Source: Gordius sp. MW1 (lineage: Eukaryota > Nematomorpha > Gordioida > Gordea > Gordiidae). From it: a stretch of DNA of 64,000 nucleotides. Positions 22,501 through 32,604 of this stretch are shown piece by piece (positions within the stretch are counted from its first letter, which is position 1; each line of letters begins with the position of its first letter). Both the position numbers and the translations under genes were made by a program. The notes under the pieces are model-generated. The model searched no databases. It was given only the letters and a program-made list of their open reading frames with translations, and was not told where the DNA came from. Location: NCBI GenBank assembly GCA_964036665.1, contig OZ038530.1, forward strand, positions 14,851,001 to 14,915,000, written 5' to 3'.

Positions 22501-25269
22501 GTAAGGATGTATCAAATCAATAACTTTTATTATGTTGCATATATTAATTATAGATTAAGCCTTTTAATATTAAACTGTTAGTTTCAAAACAAAAAATACA
22601 ATTATTAAAGGGATTAGTAAAGCAAAGCGATATAAAGCCAAATATTTAATAAAAATATCCAGAAAAAATACCTTTTTCAACCAAGCTAAATCTAGTTAAT
22701 ATTGTAAAATTAATGATTCAACAATTAACATCCATTAAAGGATCAAATTGTTCCCAAACTTTACTTTTAAGCTTGTGATTTAAATTTATTTTATATACAC
22801 CTTTTTCATAATTAGATATGATTGTGGACAAATTATTTGACACTATAATAAAATTTAATAAAAAAGTAAGGATGTATCAAATCAATAACTTTTATTATGT
22901 TGCATATATTAATTATAGATTAAGCCTTTTAATATTAAACTGTTAGTTTCAAAACAAAAAATACAATTATTAAAGGGATTAGTAAAGCAAAGCGATATAA
23001 AGCCAAATATTTAATAAAAATATCCAGAAAAAATACCTTATTCAACCAAGCTAAATCTAGTTAATATTGTAAAATTAATGTAGAAAAATTTAAAATAATA
23101 TAACAAGAATAATTTGTCAAATATTTAAGCACTAGAATTTTAAGGCAAAGGAATTAAACCTAATCAATAACAAAAAAATACAAAGCTAACAAAAAGTTAC
23201 ATTTAAGTTTGTAATTAAAGTTAATTTCAAAGATTAGAGCAAAAATATTTATGAATTTATATGGCACTAATAATAATAGTAATTTGTGATAAAATTAATC
23301 ACAAAAGTGTAATTAAACTTACTTATAAAAGAATGAAGTTATAGTCTTAAAAATCAATAGCAAATTAAAAAAAGGTCAAATTTAGCGCTTGAAAAATGAA
23401 TGAATGCTACAGGATATACAAAATTTAGAAGTTAAAAAATTAATCCTAAATATTTAATAAAAATAATATATTAATTGTTATGCAATTTATTGGCTCGCTT
23501 TTTGTTTTTTCTAATTGTTTGATGTTTAAGTACCTTTGTAACTCCAAGACCTTTTATATAATCTCTGGTTCGTTTAAGCCCGTTTATAAAACTTCAGGCC
23601 CGTTCAAGCCCGTTAAAAAAATCTCAGGCCCGCCCGAGCCCGTTCCATTAATTTTTAGGCCCGTCCAGGCCCGGCCCGTTAAATTTTTTATGATACAAAG
23701 CCCGTCCGTACCCGTCCGCGGGCCGGGCTTTTAGGCCCGTCCGCAGGCCGGGCCGGCCCGTGCAGGTCTCTATACAGTATATAGGACCTAACAATACAAA
23801 AACCCATTTCCCCTTTGAAGGTGATATTACTAATCAATGAGCATTAGTAATTGAATAATAAAGAAGATATAAGTATACGGAAACATTTTGGCGAAGAAAA
23901 TTACGTGACCATTAAAGCATGAAAAATTTCACAAAATATTAGAAAAAAATAACAAATTAAATTAATTATGAAATTTATAAGAAATATTTGAATAAAAAAA
24001 CAATCATCGTTAAAAACACTTTAAAAATAGAAAGTTGATATTAGACAGAATATGTGAAGGTAAAATTAACCCTTTAAAATTTATGATAAAAAACTTCTGA
24101 CAAATGAAAAATGAAGACAACTCTTTTTCCCAAACAAACAAACAAAGTTGATAAATAGGAACTCATTTGAAATATATTTATCTACCTGGTATCCATAATA
24201 GGGCAGATAAGTTATCCCAGGATTCAAAATGGTGTTTGGCAGATAAATTTATGAGGCATTCAATCATATTTTTGAAATAAGCCAATGGACCGGACTAAAC
24301 TATATAATTATATCAAATAAGTACCATACATCAAAATTGTCCTGTTGCAACATTTCAAACTGAATGATAATATCTGGACTTATATTTTTACAATCAATTA
24401 GAAGTAAAATAATAAATTGAGTAAAATCATTTGTAAAGTTATCATCGGCTTTTATTGCCTCACATGTTATTACCACAATATTTATCCTATAAATGAATAA
24501 AATAAATATTTAGCTTCCTTTATTTACCTTATAAAAATATTTAAGGATGGATAAATTGCATAAAACTTTTGATGCACAAGTAATTTCTCAATAAATCTAT
24601 ATCTAATAAAATATCACATTTAAATAAGGCTAATATAATTATAAAATCTTAAAATTTTTCTTTTATTAAAAATATTAAAATGGTTTTTATATTCATGTAT
24701 AACCTATGAATATGCTTATATCATTTACTTTTCAGTCACGTCATCTAAATGATATAGTACTAATTCAACAAACTCTACTAATCCATTGTCAACAACATTA
24801 GCATCTGAATAATTGTTAAAGTAATAATTGAATAATGTTGCAATAGAGTAGTTCTTAATTTTTTGAAATTTTGGATTAAATAGTGCAATAAATTGCCTAG
24901 AACATCAAATAATTCAATAAATAAAAGATTTTAACTTTGATATTTTGAAGAACTGATCATTAAAAAATTCTCTAACATCTATACATGTTAGGACATTGGC
25001 CAAATATTGATAGATTCTCTGTAAAATAATTATTTCCCTAGAATCTTTAAGAGAATTAAAATTGTGTAAAAAAGTTACCAATTTTAATTTTTTTTGCTGA
25101 GTAAAAAAAATGTTTCCAAACTTCTTGATAATTTTTGGTCCTATGAAAAAATAAAATAAGTTTAAATAGTAGTTTACCATAATTTTTTTAATTGGGTCTC
25201 ATCCAGGTTACAGCAATCATTACGAAGTGAGACTATTAAATCATCAAATGCAGTAGAACCAGAATTCAT
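13559..25269 (-). CDS. ATXN10: Ataxin-10 homologue, about 9 exons
   Basis: Ataxin-10 is a cytoplasmic armadillo-like repeat protein linked to cell survival and cytokinesis. Exons in transcript order: 25269-25178, 25140-24936, 24896-24729, 24486-24330, 24294-24186, 15160 to about 15034, 14658-14471, 14069-14006, 13656-13559. Diagnostic C-terminal marks are VLVRLIGNVVFNN and, across the last junction, NPYIRECSIFAIRN, equivalent to the family's NPF..EW...AIRN. IYQYLANVL and IPVFFNNAI also fit the family. Two junctions are unresolved. Exon 1 ends with two spare bases but exon 2 needs one, so there is a missed intron or a homopolymer error near the T-run at about 25.1 kb. The donor of exon 6 (possibly at 15034, followed by a micro-exon) is uncertain. 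Intron 5 spans 15161-24185 and holds three transposons. The start codon overlaps the PSMG3 stop. Confidence 0.82.
15275..16985 (-). mobile_element. Internally deleted piggyBac element
   Basis: The element is bounded by TTAA at 15275-15278 and 16982-16985, the piggyBac target site. The ends are inverted: TTAACCCATTAAGACC on the left and GGTCTAAATGGGTTAA on the right. A near-palindromic word resembling CGTATATATCATACG recurs at about 15411, 16590 and 16950, probably as subterminal repeats. It contains one minus-strand open frame, a shortened transposase. It lies in the large intron of ataxin-10. Confidence 0.92.
15584..16603 (-). CDS. Shortened piggyBac transposase (339 aa)
   Basis: The N-terminal half is typical of piggyBac: an acidic leader, LTPLQVFHLFWD (about 150), CDEIYKLLGVLLLSGY, then YSLDEAMEPYYGR, which carries the first catalytic Asp, and RGKPIRFG. 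There the usual protein would continue for more than 150 residues with the second and third catalytic Asp. Here it jumps straight to the C-terminal cysteine-rich finger (CGVCHKSVKFICTKC, then LHINCF and YH). The frame is open across this joint, so the product would keep DNA-binding parts but lack a complete active site. The first codons lie inside a subterminal palindromic repeat. It is unlikely to transpose alone; a repressor or titrating role is only a possibility. Confidence 0.88.
   Translation of the reverse strand: MSYISYRRPLNTEQVLTLLESNTTLLNVQQIDLALVPPPDYFDPDKDEISEDENEVLINDPHKFGPGVLSRKAEVLIRDIDNEVIQLTTEMLLEIPIPNYKNDNPSKKQKLLSWSPINLMPETNEHTKFKIQNIKENVPNILTFIQKDALTPLQVFHLFWDPSLMEIICRESEKYAKYKYSDETFNVSCDEIYKLLGVLLLSGYCKLPQKRLYWQTQADVNNSAIVNCMARDRFNTIFKYLHFSDNNINRELGSIKKVNVLMNHINNNFEKYSAPNPMIYSLDEAMEPYYGRFHLKQFIRGKPIRFGLRCGVCHKSVKFICTKCNVGLHINCFIQYHTL
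18181..19270 (+). repeat. Triplicated 365-bp segment upstream of the hAT transposase
   Basis: Near-identical units start at about 18181, 18545 and 18910. Each contains promoter-like AT-rich sequence, the splice-acceptor-like TTTTATTATAG and the first 30-40 codons of the transposase. Units 1 and 2 end in stops soon after DPLMDVN or a derivative of it; unit 3 runs on into the full gene. Copy 2 (about 22.35-23.08 kb, inverted) has the same arrangement, so the triplication predates the two insertions. Confidence 0.9.
19148..21016 (+). CDS. hAT transposase, three exons, apparently intact
   Basis: Exons are 19148-20630, 20677-20815 and 20851-21016, joined in frame through GT-AG sites to give about 595 residues. 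A BED-type zinc finger uses Cys49, Cys52, His66 and His70. The catalytic core shows ATTDMWT (Asp186) and FVTDQGAN (Asp255). The C-terminal dimerisation domain reads WWKAKEDKYPKLAHLAHM, then IPATSATSERNFSTAGR. The coding exon follows a TTATAG acceptor rather than an ATG, so an upstream exon probably supplies the A of ATG or a short leader. I see no internal stop or frameshift. This is a candidate autonomous source for copy 2. Confidence 0.9.
21343..22111 (-). pseudogene. hAT transposase fragment (copy 2)
   Basis: Residues 1-225 are identical by eye to copy 1, including the BED finger and the first catalytic Asp. One extra A in a poly-A run after FKHEKK shifts the frame, and the gene is cut at about residue 256. 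No C-terminal domain remains, so it cannot encode a working transposase. Confidence 0.92.
21343..23772 (-). mobile_element. Truncated hAT transposon, copy 2
   Basis: An inverted near-copy of the left two thirds of copy 1, 41 bp from its target duplication. It carries its own 8-bp duplication TACAGTAT (21335-21342 and 23773-23780). The right end is the normal TAGAGACCTGCACGGG (read on the minus strand). The left end reads TAGATCAGTGAC: only the first bases match the terminal repeat, then it runs directly into transposase sequence at the codons for VTDQ. Everything from there to the normal 3' end is missing. Confidence 0.92.
23781..24185. other. Rest of the large ataxin-10 intron
   Basis: AT-rich intron sequence between the truncated hAT and exon 5 of ataxin-10. 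No further element seen. Confidence 0.6.
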
Positions 25270-25625
25270 GATATTAGTGATTGGATTAGCTCAAGTGTTA
25301 GTGTTTGATATTGTTTAAGTTCCTCATTTGACAAATCATGCAATGCAAGGCTGATTATGATTTCTTTATTAATATTGCACAATTGATAGATTTTTTCACC
25401 CAAACTGCGACTTAATATGGCATATTTTGTGTTTGACATGCCAAATAAAAGTTGGGTATGAATAGTATCTAAATGCTCAATTCTAGGGCTACATTTGTAA
25501 ATGGTATGCATTTTTGCGAATTGAGATACAATAACAAATAATACATTTTCGTAATCACTAATCACAATATCGAGATATTTATTATTGGTGATAAAAGATT
25601 TTGAAATCACTTTAGGGAACGGCAT
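25266..25625 (-). CDS. PSMG3: Proteasome assembly chaperone 3 (PAC3), intronless
   Basis: PAC3 forms a heterodimer with PAC4 and guides assembly of the proteasome 20S alpha ring. The 119-residue frame matches the family's usual length of about 120. It shows the VISKS start, a hydrophobic strand followed by FVIVSQFAKMHTIY (compare the family's VVVTQFGKMGT), a middle LLFGMSN strand and a C-terminal region with IIISLALHDLS and a long helix. Starting at the first Met (25625) gives the expected length. The stop TGA (25266-25268) overlaps the ATG of ataxin-10 (25267-25269) as ATGA, so both proteins could come from one transcript. A MITE begins 85 bp upstream. Confidence 0.85.
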   Translation of the reverse strand: MPFPKVISKSFITNNKYLDIVISDYENVLFVIVSQFAKMHTIYKCSPRIEHLDTIHTQLLFGMSNTKYAILSRSLGEKIYQLCNINKEIIISLALHDLSNEELKQYQTLTLELIQSLIS

Positions 25626-25709
25626 TTTTAAAGCTTTCGCAATGAAATCGTACTTGGCATATTGATGATATTATAGAGCAAATATTTAAAAGTAAGTAAG
25701 TAAGGAACC

Positions 25710-25988
25710 AGGCTATGTATTCTCGATTTTGAGTGATAAATAACAAAACGTAGAACGCATTTCTTAAACGTTCCATTCCCGAGCGCAATCATCGCGTTCG
25801 AATTTGTGTGTTATTGTTTAAAAATAATCCTTTCAAGTCAAAATTATCTTTAAGGGACAGGGTTAAGGTTCGGGGTTAGGGTTTTAGGTCAGCGTTTTAG
25901 GTTAGGGTTAGGATTAGATGCAATGGAACGTTTAAGAAATGCGTTTACGTTTTGTTATTTACCACTCAAAATCGAGAATACATAGCCT
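25710..25988. mobile_element. 280-bp MITE with telomere-like core
   Basis: Inverted ends AGGCTATGTATTCTCG extend to about 70 bp per side with GATTTTGAGTGATAAATAAC. The core holds degenerate GGGTTAGG/TTAGGGTTAGG words. A near-identical copy is at 63005-63284, and a core fragment at about 32005-32092. It lies just upstream of PSMG3 and may overlap its promoter. Confidence 0.88.
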
Positions 25989-27741
25989 AGGCCGTAAGTA
26001 AGTTTGCCGCGAAGACGCCCAAGAGCTTAGTTAGTGCAATCTAAGGTTGAGCCCCTTCTAACGCCAAATGGCGCATCAGGCCACGTTAGTGATAACGTGT
26101 GTAAATATGCTGTAAAAAAATGGTTAACGTGCAGTGTAATTATGACATGTAAATATGTAATACCTATTGACTTGAAAGTAATGTAAAGCCTTTAATGGTA
26201 AGGTCGTAAATGAATAATGCGTGAGAAGATCCTTAATGGGGGAGCCGCAATAATTTGTTATTAGAGAAGTCTTTCCAAAGCTTCCTGTCTTGCATGATGG
26301 GTAGCAATGAATTCCAATCATTTAAAATCACAATATTCAGCAAAGTGGAACAAATGCAGAAAAGAAGATCAGTTTGCTAAGGAAACTAACGGAATGAAAT
26401 TATATTTGGAATCCAACTTAAGCGTTTTGATTTAGTCATGGTCTTCAAGGCAAAATCTTGCCACGCTTCGGTCTAAAAAATTCCGGTCCCGTCTCGAAGT
26501 GAATTTTTGACTTGTGTTTAAAAATTTTGAGATATAAACTTTTTTCAATGTGTTATATAAATAAAAGTTTAAAAAATATAAATGGCAGACCTTTTTTTAT
26601 TTGTTTTGAAACACAAGCTTAAAGTGAATCAAGCTATATATATTGCTTGTTTATTATTTCACCCCACTATAAAGATAGTTTACTGATTGGGATAAGTTAA
26701 AGTTTATTCATCAGATTTTTATTAACAAAGAATCTTTATTCTAAAGATACATATAAAAACGCGAGATTAAACATTTACAGCGAAGATGTAGTAATAAAAC
26801 ATATGGATATATATGTAACGAGAGTAAATGAGATGGAGTAAAATAATCCTGTAGTTGAGTTAGATCAGAAGAATGCCGGATCTCGTAATTCCAAATGCGG
26901 TGGCATTATATAGTTCATAATTTAGATCCTCGAATATTCTAGAAATGGTGTAGAATAAACTAGAACAAAAAAATCCGATTTTATCCAATTCGCTACTTAA
27001 TTCGATTTTATCCAATTAGCTACTTAATGTCGCCAATGTCTAAACACTACAATAGTTACCAATTAATGGATAAAACAGTTCCATAAAATGGCTACCTTGT
27101 CTGCCAGTTATTAATTGAAATGTTTATCTATAAGTTTACCTAAATTTAGCGTGATTACAAATTTTGTTAGGACTCTTAACCCTTTTTAAAATTAAAAATA
27201 ATGTCTTTAGTTATAAAATTTAAGGCTTATCGTTATTTATAAAATATGCAACTAGCTGCACACATTAGAATATTGTAAATCACTAATAAAAGTGACATTT
27301 TAAAAGTTGAGGTTTTAGTAAATTGCGATATAGATTACAAAAATATTGCATTCAAATAGTTAAGTGTAAGACATCATATTTGTTACAGAACATTTATTTA
27401 ATCCATTTTTTACTAAGTTAAATAAAATAATTATTTAATATTACTTCTTATTTTCATATATTTAAGTGTAAACAAATGCGGTCCTTATAATTTAAATTCC
27501 AACCCCACGTTTAAATTGTGAAAAGTACTGTGGATGGCAAAAGGAATGTCCAATTGGGATTCATGTTTTGACGATTTCAGAGGTGGAGTACAAGCTCAAC
27601 AAACTCCTAGCCTCACGATAGAGGCTTTTAATAAATCTCTAGCCATGTGATAATAATTTTGATTAATTAACCACCGATGGATTCAATTGTGGCAAAATAT
27701 GAAGATACCTTAGTAACATTTACTATTTGGTCTAAACTGTT
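25989..27741. other. No gene recognised
   Basis: AT-rich sequence with a fragment at about 26.03-26.10 kb resembling one near 30.32 kb and a decayed gtctcg-type hAT end at about 26.45 kb. Short open frames here look accidental. Confidence 0.5.
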
Positions 27742-27890
27742 TAGTGTTTCGATCTCGCCTCGGTCTCGAAAGCAAAATCTCCTCTCGTCTCAAGTGCTAA
27801 AATGAGAATTTCGTCTCGTCTCAGTCTAAAAAAATCTCGGTCTTGTTTCGACGAGAAATCTCGACTTGTCTCGACTTTTATAACTAATTT
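27742..27890. mobile_element. hAT end of the gagacgag family
   Basis: TAGTGTTTCGATCTCG followed by repeated gtctcg/ctcgtctc words. The same terminus, inverted, closes the element at 53857-56329. A matching inverted end occurs at about 31228-31336, so the two may bound one old 3.6 kb element, but I see no target duplication. Confidence 0.55.
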
Positions 27891-28599
27891 TTTAACTATT
27901 TAATTTTTCCCCTAATTTATTTGAATTTCTATACAATTTTTTTTTACGAAAATTAAAATAGCGCTTCATTTTTTATTCAAAAACCTGTATAAGCGTGTAG
28001 TTTGCATATATGAACTATCTGGCATTCTTAGATCACTAAAACTGATTCTGAGTCTATATTATAATCTAAAGGTATAAATATGTGATAAAAATACTATAAT
28101 TAATTTACATACCTAAGGGCCTCTCATACTTATTGAAAAGCAAAAACAATTAGAATTTACATTTTTCGCGACATTAGACTAAATATTTATCACTTGGGCG
28201 TTTAAAATATTTAATATTAAATGTACTTTATTCATATTGATTCATATTTAATTTCCTTAGGCACACAAAAATTGCACAACTAAATCTTAAATATTTTAGG
28301 ACAATGAGGGTAAATAAAAAAGCTTAAAGCTTAGGCCTTTATCGTCACGTCTATATATCAAAATACTCGTGTCGATATCGGTTAAATTTTTATATTCTTC
28401 TCCTAGCGTCCCAACCTAGATTTTTCTTGTTTTTTCGTATCATAATAAATACTTAGCAGAAGAGTACAAATATAGTGTAATAACATTTGTGCTATGAATT
28501 TTTTAATTATGATTATGTTTGGCACCCTAGTCGTGAATTATGTTTAGAAAAATTTCTTCCATCTAGATATGTAGAGCCATGTCCTGATTTAATTTTTTT

Positions 28600-29990
28600 A
28601 TTCACCATAGCTTTATTCATTCACCCTCTCCAGGTCATCGTCTTCCTCTATTTCTTGACACCATGTCCCACACTTTTCGATTTACATCATTCGTCTCCTT
28701 TTTTTCAAACTACGTTTGCCGATCTTCGCTAATCAAGTTCGCCATAGTTTTAATACCCATTTTTGCCCAGAGACAGTCATTTGCCGTATGGTCAAGCTTG
28801 TATACCCATAGCTTAACTGTATTCACAACTCGGTGCCATGTATTAACTTGTTTCAAGTGGCGCTTAATGACCATATTTGACCTCCATAGTGTAACACCAG
28901 CCTTAGTTTGGCTTGCTTTGCTCTTCAGCAATAATGGCCTTTTCTTGTCACACATTACACCGGATATACTTCGCCGGTTAAACCATCCTTTTTGGATGCG
29001 TGCATTGAATTCCTTTATTAACATCCTACATAGAGCCGAGGAATGTAAAGCTATCTACTTTTGGATGCTTTAGATGGTCATCTACTTAGGGTTTCTAACG
29101 TTTATCCTCATGTATAATGCTTTTCGATTGTAACCTTTAATCCAGCTAAAAGCTTAAGCCACTTTTCGACTTTTGGAATATTTGCAACTTTATCACTTCG
29201 CATAGTACAAAATTATCGGTATATAGCATACAAAAGTGGGGAAACATCTTTTCACGTTTTCCAGCGACAAACGTGAAGCATTTTTTATGAGGCAGAAAAT
29301 TGCAATTACCATTTGTAAATACAATTCAATCGCGATATATGAATGTTTTCCTGATATTTATAATATTGTATAATCAAATTTAATTTTATTAAGATGATTC
29401 AAAAATAAAGTATATTAATTAAAAAAAAAACAGGGAAATGGCTTTTAAATGTCTTGTTATTGTGTCCCCAATTATATTAAATAAAAACGGACATAGGGCG
29501 GATTCTTACAAATTCAATTTCAACCCAGAAAGGTTTGGAGTTTCAACTGTCGTTTTAACCCAAGAATTTGAGGATTCAAAAAAAAATTTATAAGCCGTAC
29601 ATAAGGGTCAAGGATGTTTTGTTTTTCCAAGCGCCATATTTTAAATCGCGAGGGACCGTGTCATAAGCTTTTTTCAGGTCGATAATCCGTATGTAGGTTT
29701 CTTCTCTTTTTCCCGTATTTGTCTCATTTGTCTTCGAGCGGAGATTGGGTCAATAAGGATTTGCCGGCCACAAATTCTATTAATTAGCCGATATTTCCAC
29801 CTCGTTTTTCAGCTGTTACTAAGATTCTCTCCATAAGTTTCAAGGAATGGCAAGTTAGCTTGATATCTCTAAAATTGCCACTCTTGAGGGTTATCTTTGC
29901 CTTTTAACAAGTGTATAATCGTGCATGCTACCATTGATTAGTAATTCGTTCTTCTATAGTATTTTGTTCACGAGGTTCGTCATGAGCGTG
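28600..29990 (-). pseudogene. Decayed non-LTR (LINE) reverse transcriptase
   Basis: Read on the minus strand, degenerate frames keep reverse transcriptase landmarks in the right order. These are FRDIKLTCHSLKLMERIL (about 29.85 kb), IIDLKKAYDTVPRDL with motif A (about 29.67 kb), SALCPFLFNII (about 29.48 kb), LYTDNFVLCE in place of Y/F-ADD (about 29.2 kb), and RIQKGWFNRRSISGVMCDKK (about 28.95 kb), typical of RTE-like elements. Frameshifts and stops separate them. The 136-aa plus-strand frame over 28663-29073 is only a shadow of this. Confidence 0.8.
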
Positions 29991-30774
29991 ACACTTTCTA
30001 TAAACTAACAAATAAACCCCTTAACTTAATATTAACAGAGATATATTCTGAATAAATTCTTTCAGAGTGAATAAACAAATGATTTTGGTTTTACACTAAA
30101 AGATAGATAAATTTGTGGTTTTTATGAATTTGAAGTCAGCTGCTTAATATTTATTTTTGCTTATGACATTTATCACAAATTATGAAATAATATAAACTCA
30201 CATAATAACGTATAATATTAGAATTCAAATTTCACTATATTAAAAATTCATGTTAAATCCTGATGTATCTAGGTGGCTAATTCAAACGGAACACCCGAAT
30301 ACTTATGGGATTTAAGGCTGAGCCCATTCTAAGGCCAAATGATAGATATCTTAGCTTATTACGATTTTAAATATAATACATTCTCTACTAAATTCTAAAA
30401 AAATAAACCTTCAAGAGTAAATATTATAAGCCCCGATGCGATATACGTCTTGAGACTAATCTGGAAATTCGAATAAATAAATGAAAAAGAGAGCAAAATA
30501 ATTCTAAATTATGTAACCAATTAAAGCTTAGTCTTAAATTATTTAGTGAACTTAGAATCCTCAGTATTTTTGGTGAATAATCACATAATTTTTTTCATTT
30601 CGCATGAGGCGATTCACATAATTAGGTTGTCTTGTCGCTATTTTTAAATGTTGACGCCCTTATTTTATAAATCCTTAAATTTTTTAATTAAAATACTCCC
30701 AGTGCTATCATATAATTTAAAGAATGTTAAGAATTATTTTTGATATTGAAAACAAAAATAATGATGGTATAGAC
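29991..30774. other. No gene recognised
   Basis: AT-rich sequence with no clear open frame or transposon end apart from a short fragment near 30.32 kb shared with about 26.05 kb. Confidence 0.5.
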
Positions 30775-31185
30775 CATGGTTATGGTGCCCTATCAACTCG
30801 CCGAAGACCATCTTGCCGAATTCACCTTGGGACATTAACGACCATCTCTCCATTATCATAAAGAAGTCCCTAAATTGAGTACCTTTTATGATAATTATCA
30901 ATTTTATTTCAATACCTAAGTTTTCACTTTAATCCAAAACGATTAATAGGCTTTATTGTTGGGGGACATTTTCAATTTGGGAAACATTTTTTAACCTTGG
31001 GACATTCACTTAGGCAAGATGGTTTTCGGCAAGTTGACGGGCCACCCATTATTATATAGTCCCCGTATGTCCCTCCAGTTTGGGGGACATTTTTTAACCT
31101 TGGGACATTCAATTCGGCAAGATGGTTTTCGGCAAGTTAACGGGCCACCCATTATTATATAGTCCCCGTATGTCCCTCCATTAAG
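30775..31185. mobile_element. MITE with TTGCCGAA-type inverted ends plus partial duplication
   Basis: The left end GTGCCCTATCAACTCGCCG with GACCATCTTGCCGAATTC is mirrored at the right by GGCAAGATGGTTTTCGGC and AGTTGACGGGCCACC, near 31.05 kb. The right end and its flank are then repeated once (about 31.08-31.18 kb). A second copy is at about 42010-42272. Target duplication unclear. Confidence 0.7.
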
Positions 31186-31227
31186 TATATATAATTATCG
31201 AATAACATTTCTAATTAAGTCATTCAT

Positions 31228-31336
31228 CGAGACGAGACCGAGATTTTACTATGCCAAGACGAGACGAGATCAAGAATTTGATAATCGCTCCCGAGACGAG
31301 AGTTTGCTTTCGATACCAAGACACGAGATCGAAATT
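31228..31336. mobile_element. Decayed gagacgag-family hAT end
   Basis: Words such as GAGACGAGACCGAGATTTT and GAGATCGAAATTTA match the terminus described at 27742, in inverted orientation. Similar fragments lie at about 37.88-38.00, 51.06-51.11 and 56.77-56.87 kb. Confidence 0.5.
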
Positions 31337-31997
31337 TAGATCTTTGAAATGTCTTTCTCTAGAGTCATAGTCACCTTTAAGCGGTGTCAGAGCAATTTGT
31401 TGGCAGTTCCTTTCCACTATAGAAGCTATTATTTGGTTAATGTAGGGCCGTAGGCAGTGGTGTAGCTAGCTTTTTTGCTTTGGGGGGGGGGGGGGGGGGG
31501 CGAGCTATGGTTTCACACAAGTGTGAAGGGGCCCCCCCCTAATTAAATTTGAAACATTTTTGCCCTTCTCCCTAATCCCAAACCTGGCTAAGCCCTTGGG
31601 TCTAAAAATTGTTTCTCTTATAAACGTTGGTCAAACTTAAAACTCCGCTACTACTTTGTGTTTTTTTTCTTATAACATCACACTGGTATTTATAGGTTAT
31701 AAAGTAAATAATTTATTCATAATTAAAATCATAGTTGAAAAGATTATATTAAAACACTATAGAAAATTTCACATAGTATAATAAGTTTGTGTACAAATGA
31801 ATTGTAAGAGCACAGAGTCGTACGGAGATATCGACAATAAAACTTTAAAATAATACAGATAGTAAAAAACTATACAACAAAGTTTTAATAAACATGTATT
31901 GCCACAACCGCAAAAAGGATTCCGGTACATAAGATAAAGTTGCAAAAGATAAAGGAATTGGGTTCAAAATGCAAAATGCCGAAAATTAAATCTCAAA

Positions 31998-32095
31998 TGG
32001 GGAGGGAATTTGATGTGCATGTAATCCTAACCCTAACCTAAAACGCTGACCTAAAACACTACCCTGAACCTTAACCCTGTCCCTTAAAGTTTTAG
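31998..32095. repeat. Fragment of the telomere-motif MITE core
   Basis: CTAACCCTAACC followed by AAACGCTGACC and CCTTAACCCTGTCCCTTAAAG matches the core of the MITEs at 25710 and 63005. The inverted ends are absent. Confidence 0.75.
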
Positions 32096-32604
32096 AGTGC
32101 AGCAATAATTGTTAAAAGCATACGCATGCGCATTATTAAAATGCGCAGCTATCTGATTGGTCTGTTAATTGCATACGCATGCGCATTAAAACGGACAAAT
32201 TTGAAATGGTGAGAAATGGTGAAGGTTTGGTGGCAATTGGTGAAGTTTATATTTTGAAAATTTACCTTTTGAATTGAAACGGCAAAAAGATCTTGGCCAT
32301 ATTTATAACATAACAAATATTAATTTTACATATGCGATATTGGCAACATTTTCCGTCAGCATTTATATCACGAAAACAATGACAACATTTAAAAGATTTT
32401 TTCGACGTTAGATCCTCAAAAGGCGAAATTATAACATAAAATATAAAACAAACTTTAAATTTATAAGTTATTGTCCCTGATGATATTATAGCTTTATTGG
32501 CACAAATCCCTTTACACCACCAAAAATTAAAATTGAACTAATAAATATAACGACTAAAATGATCCTTAAAAATATTCTGTCAAGAATTAAAATTTTATTT
32601 AATA

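Noticed and set aside
25860-25910. Interstitial telomere from a chromosome fusion
   Set aside because: The TTAGGG words are few and degenerate and sit inside a MITE that has another full copy elsewhere.
26124-26321. 65-aa minus frame upstream of PSMG3
   Set aside because: Short, no motif, and within repeat-bearing intergenic DNA.
28663-29073. 136-aa plus-strand frame
   Set aside because: It lies opposite the minus-strand reverse transcriptase remnant, which carries recognisable motifs; the plus frame has none.
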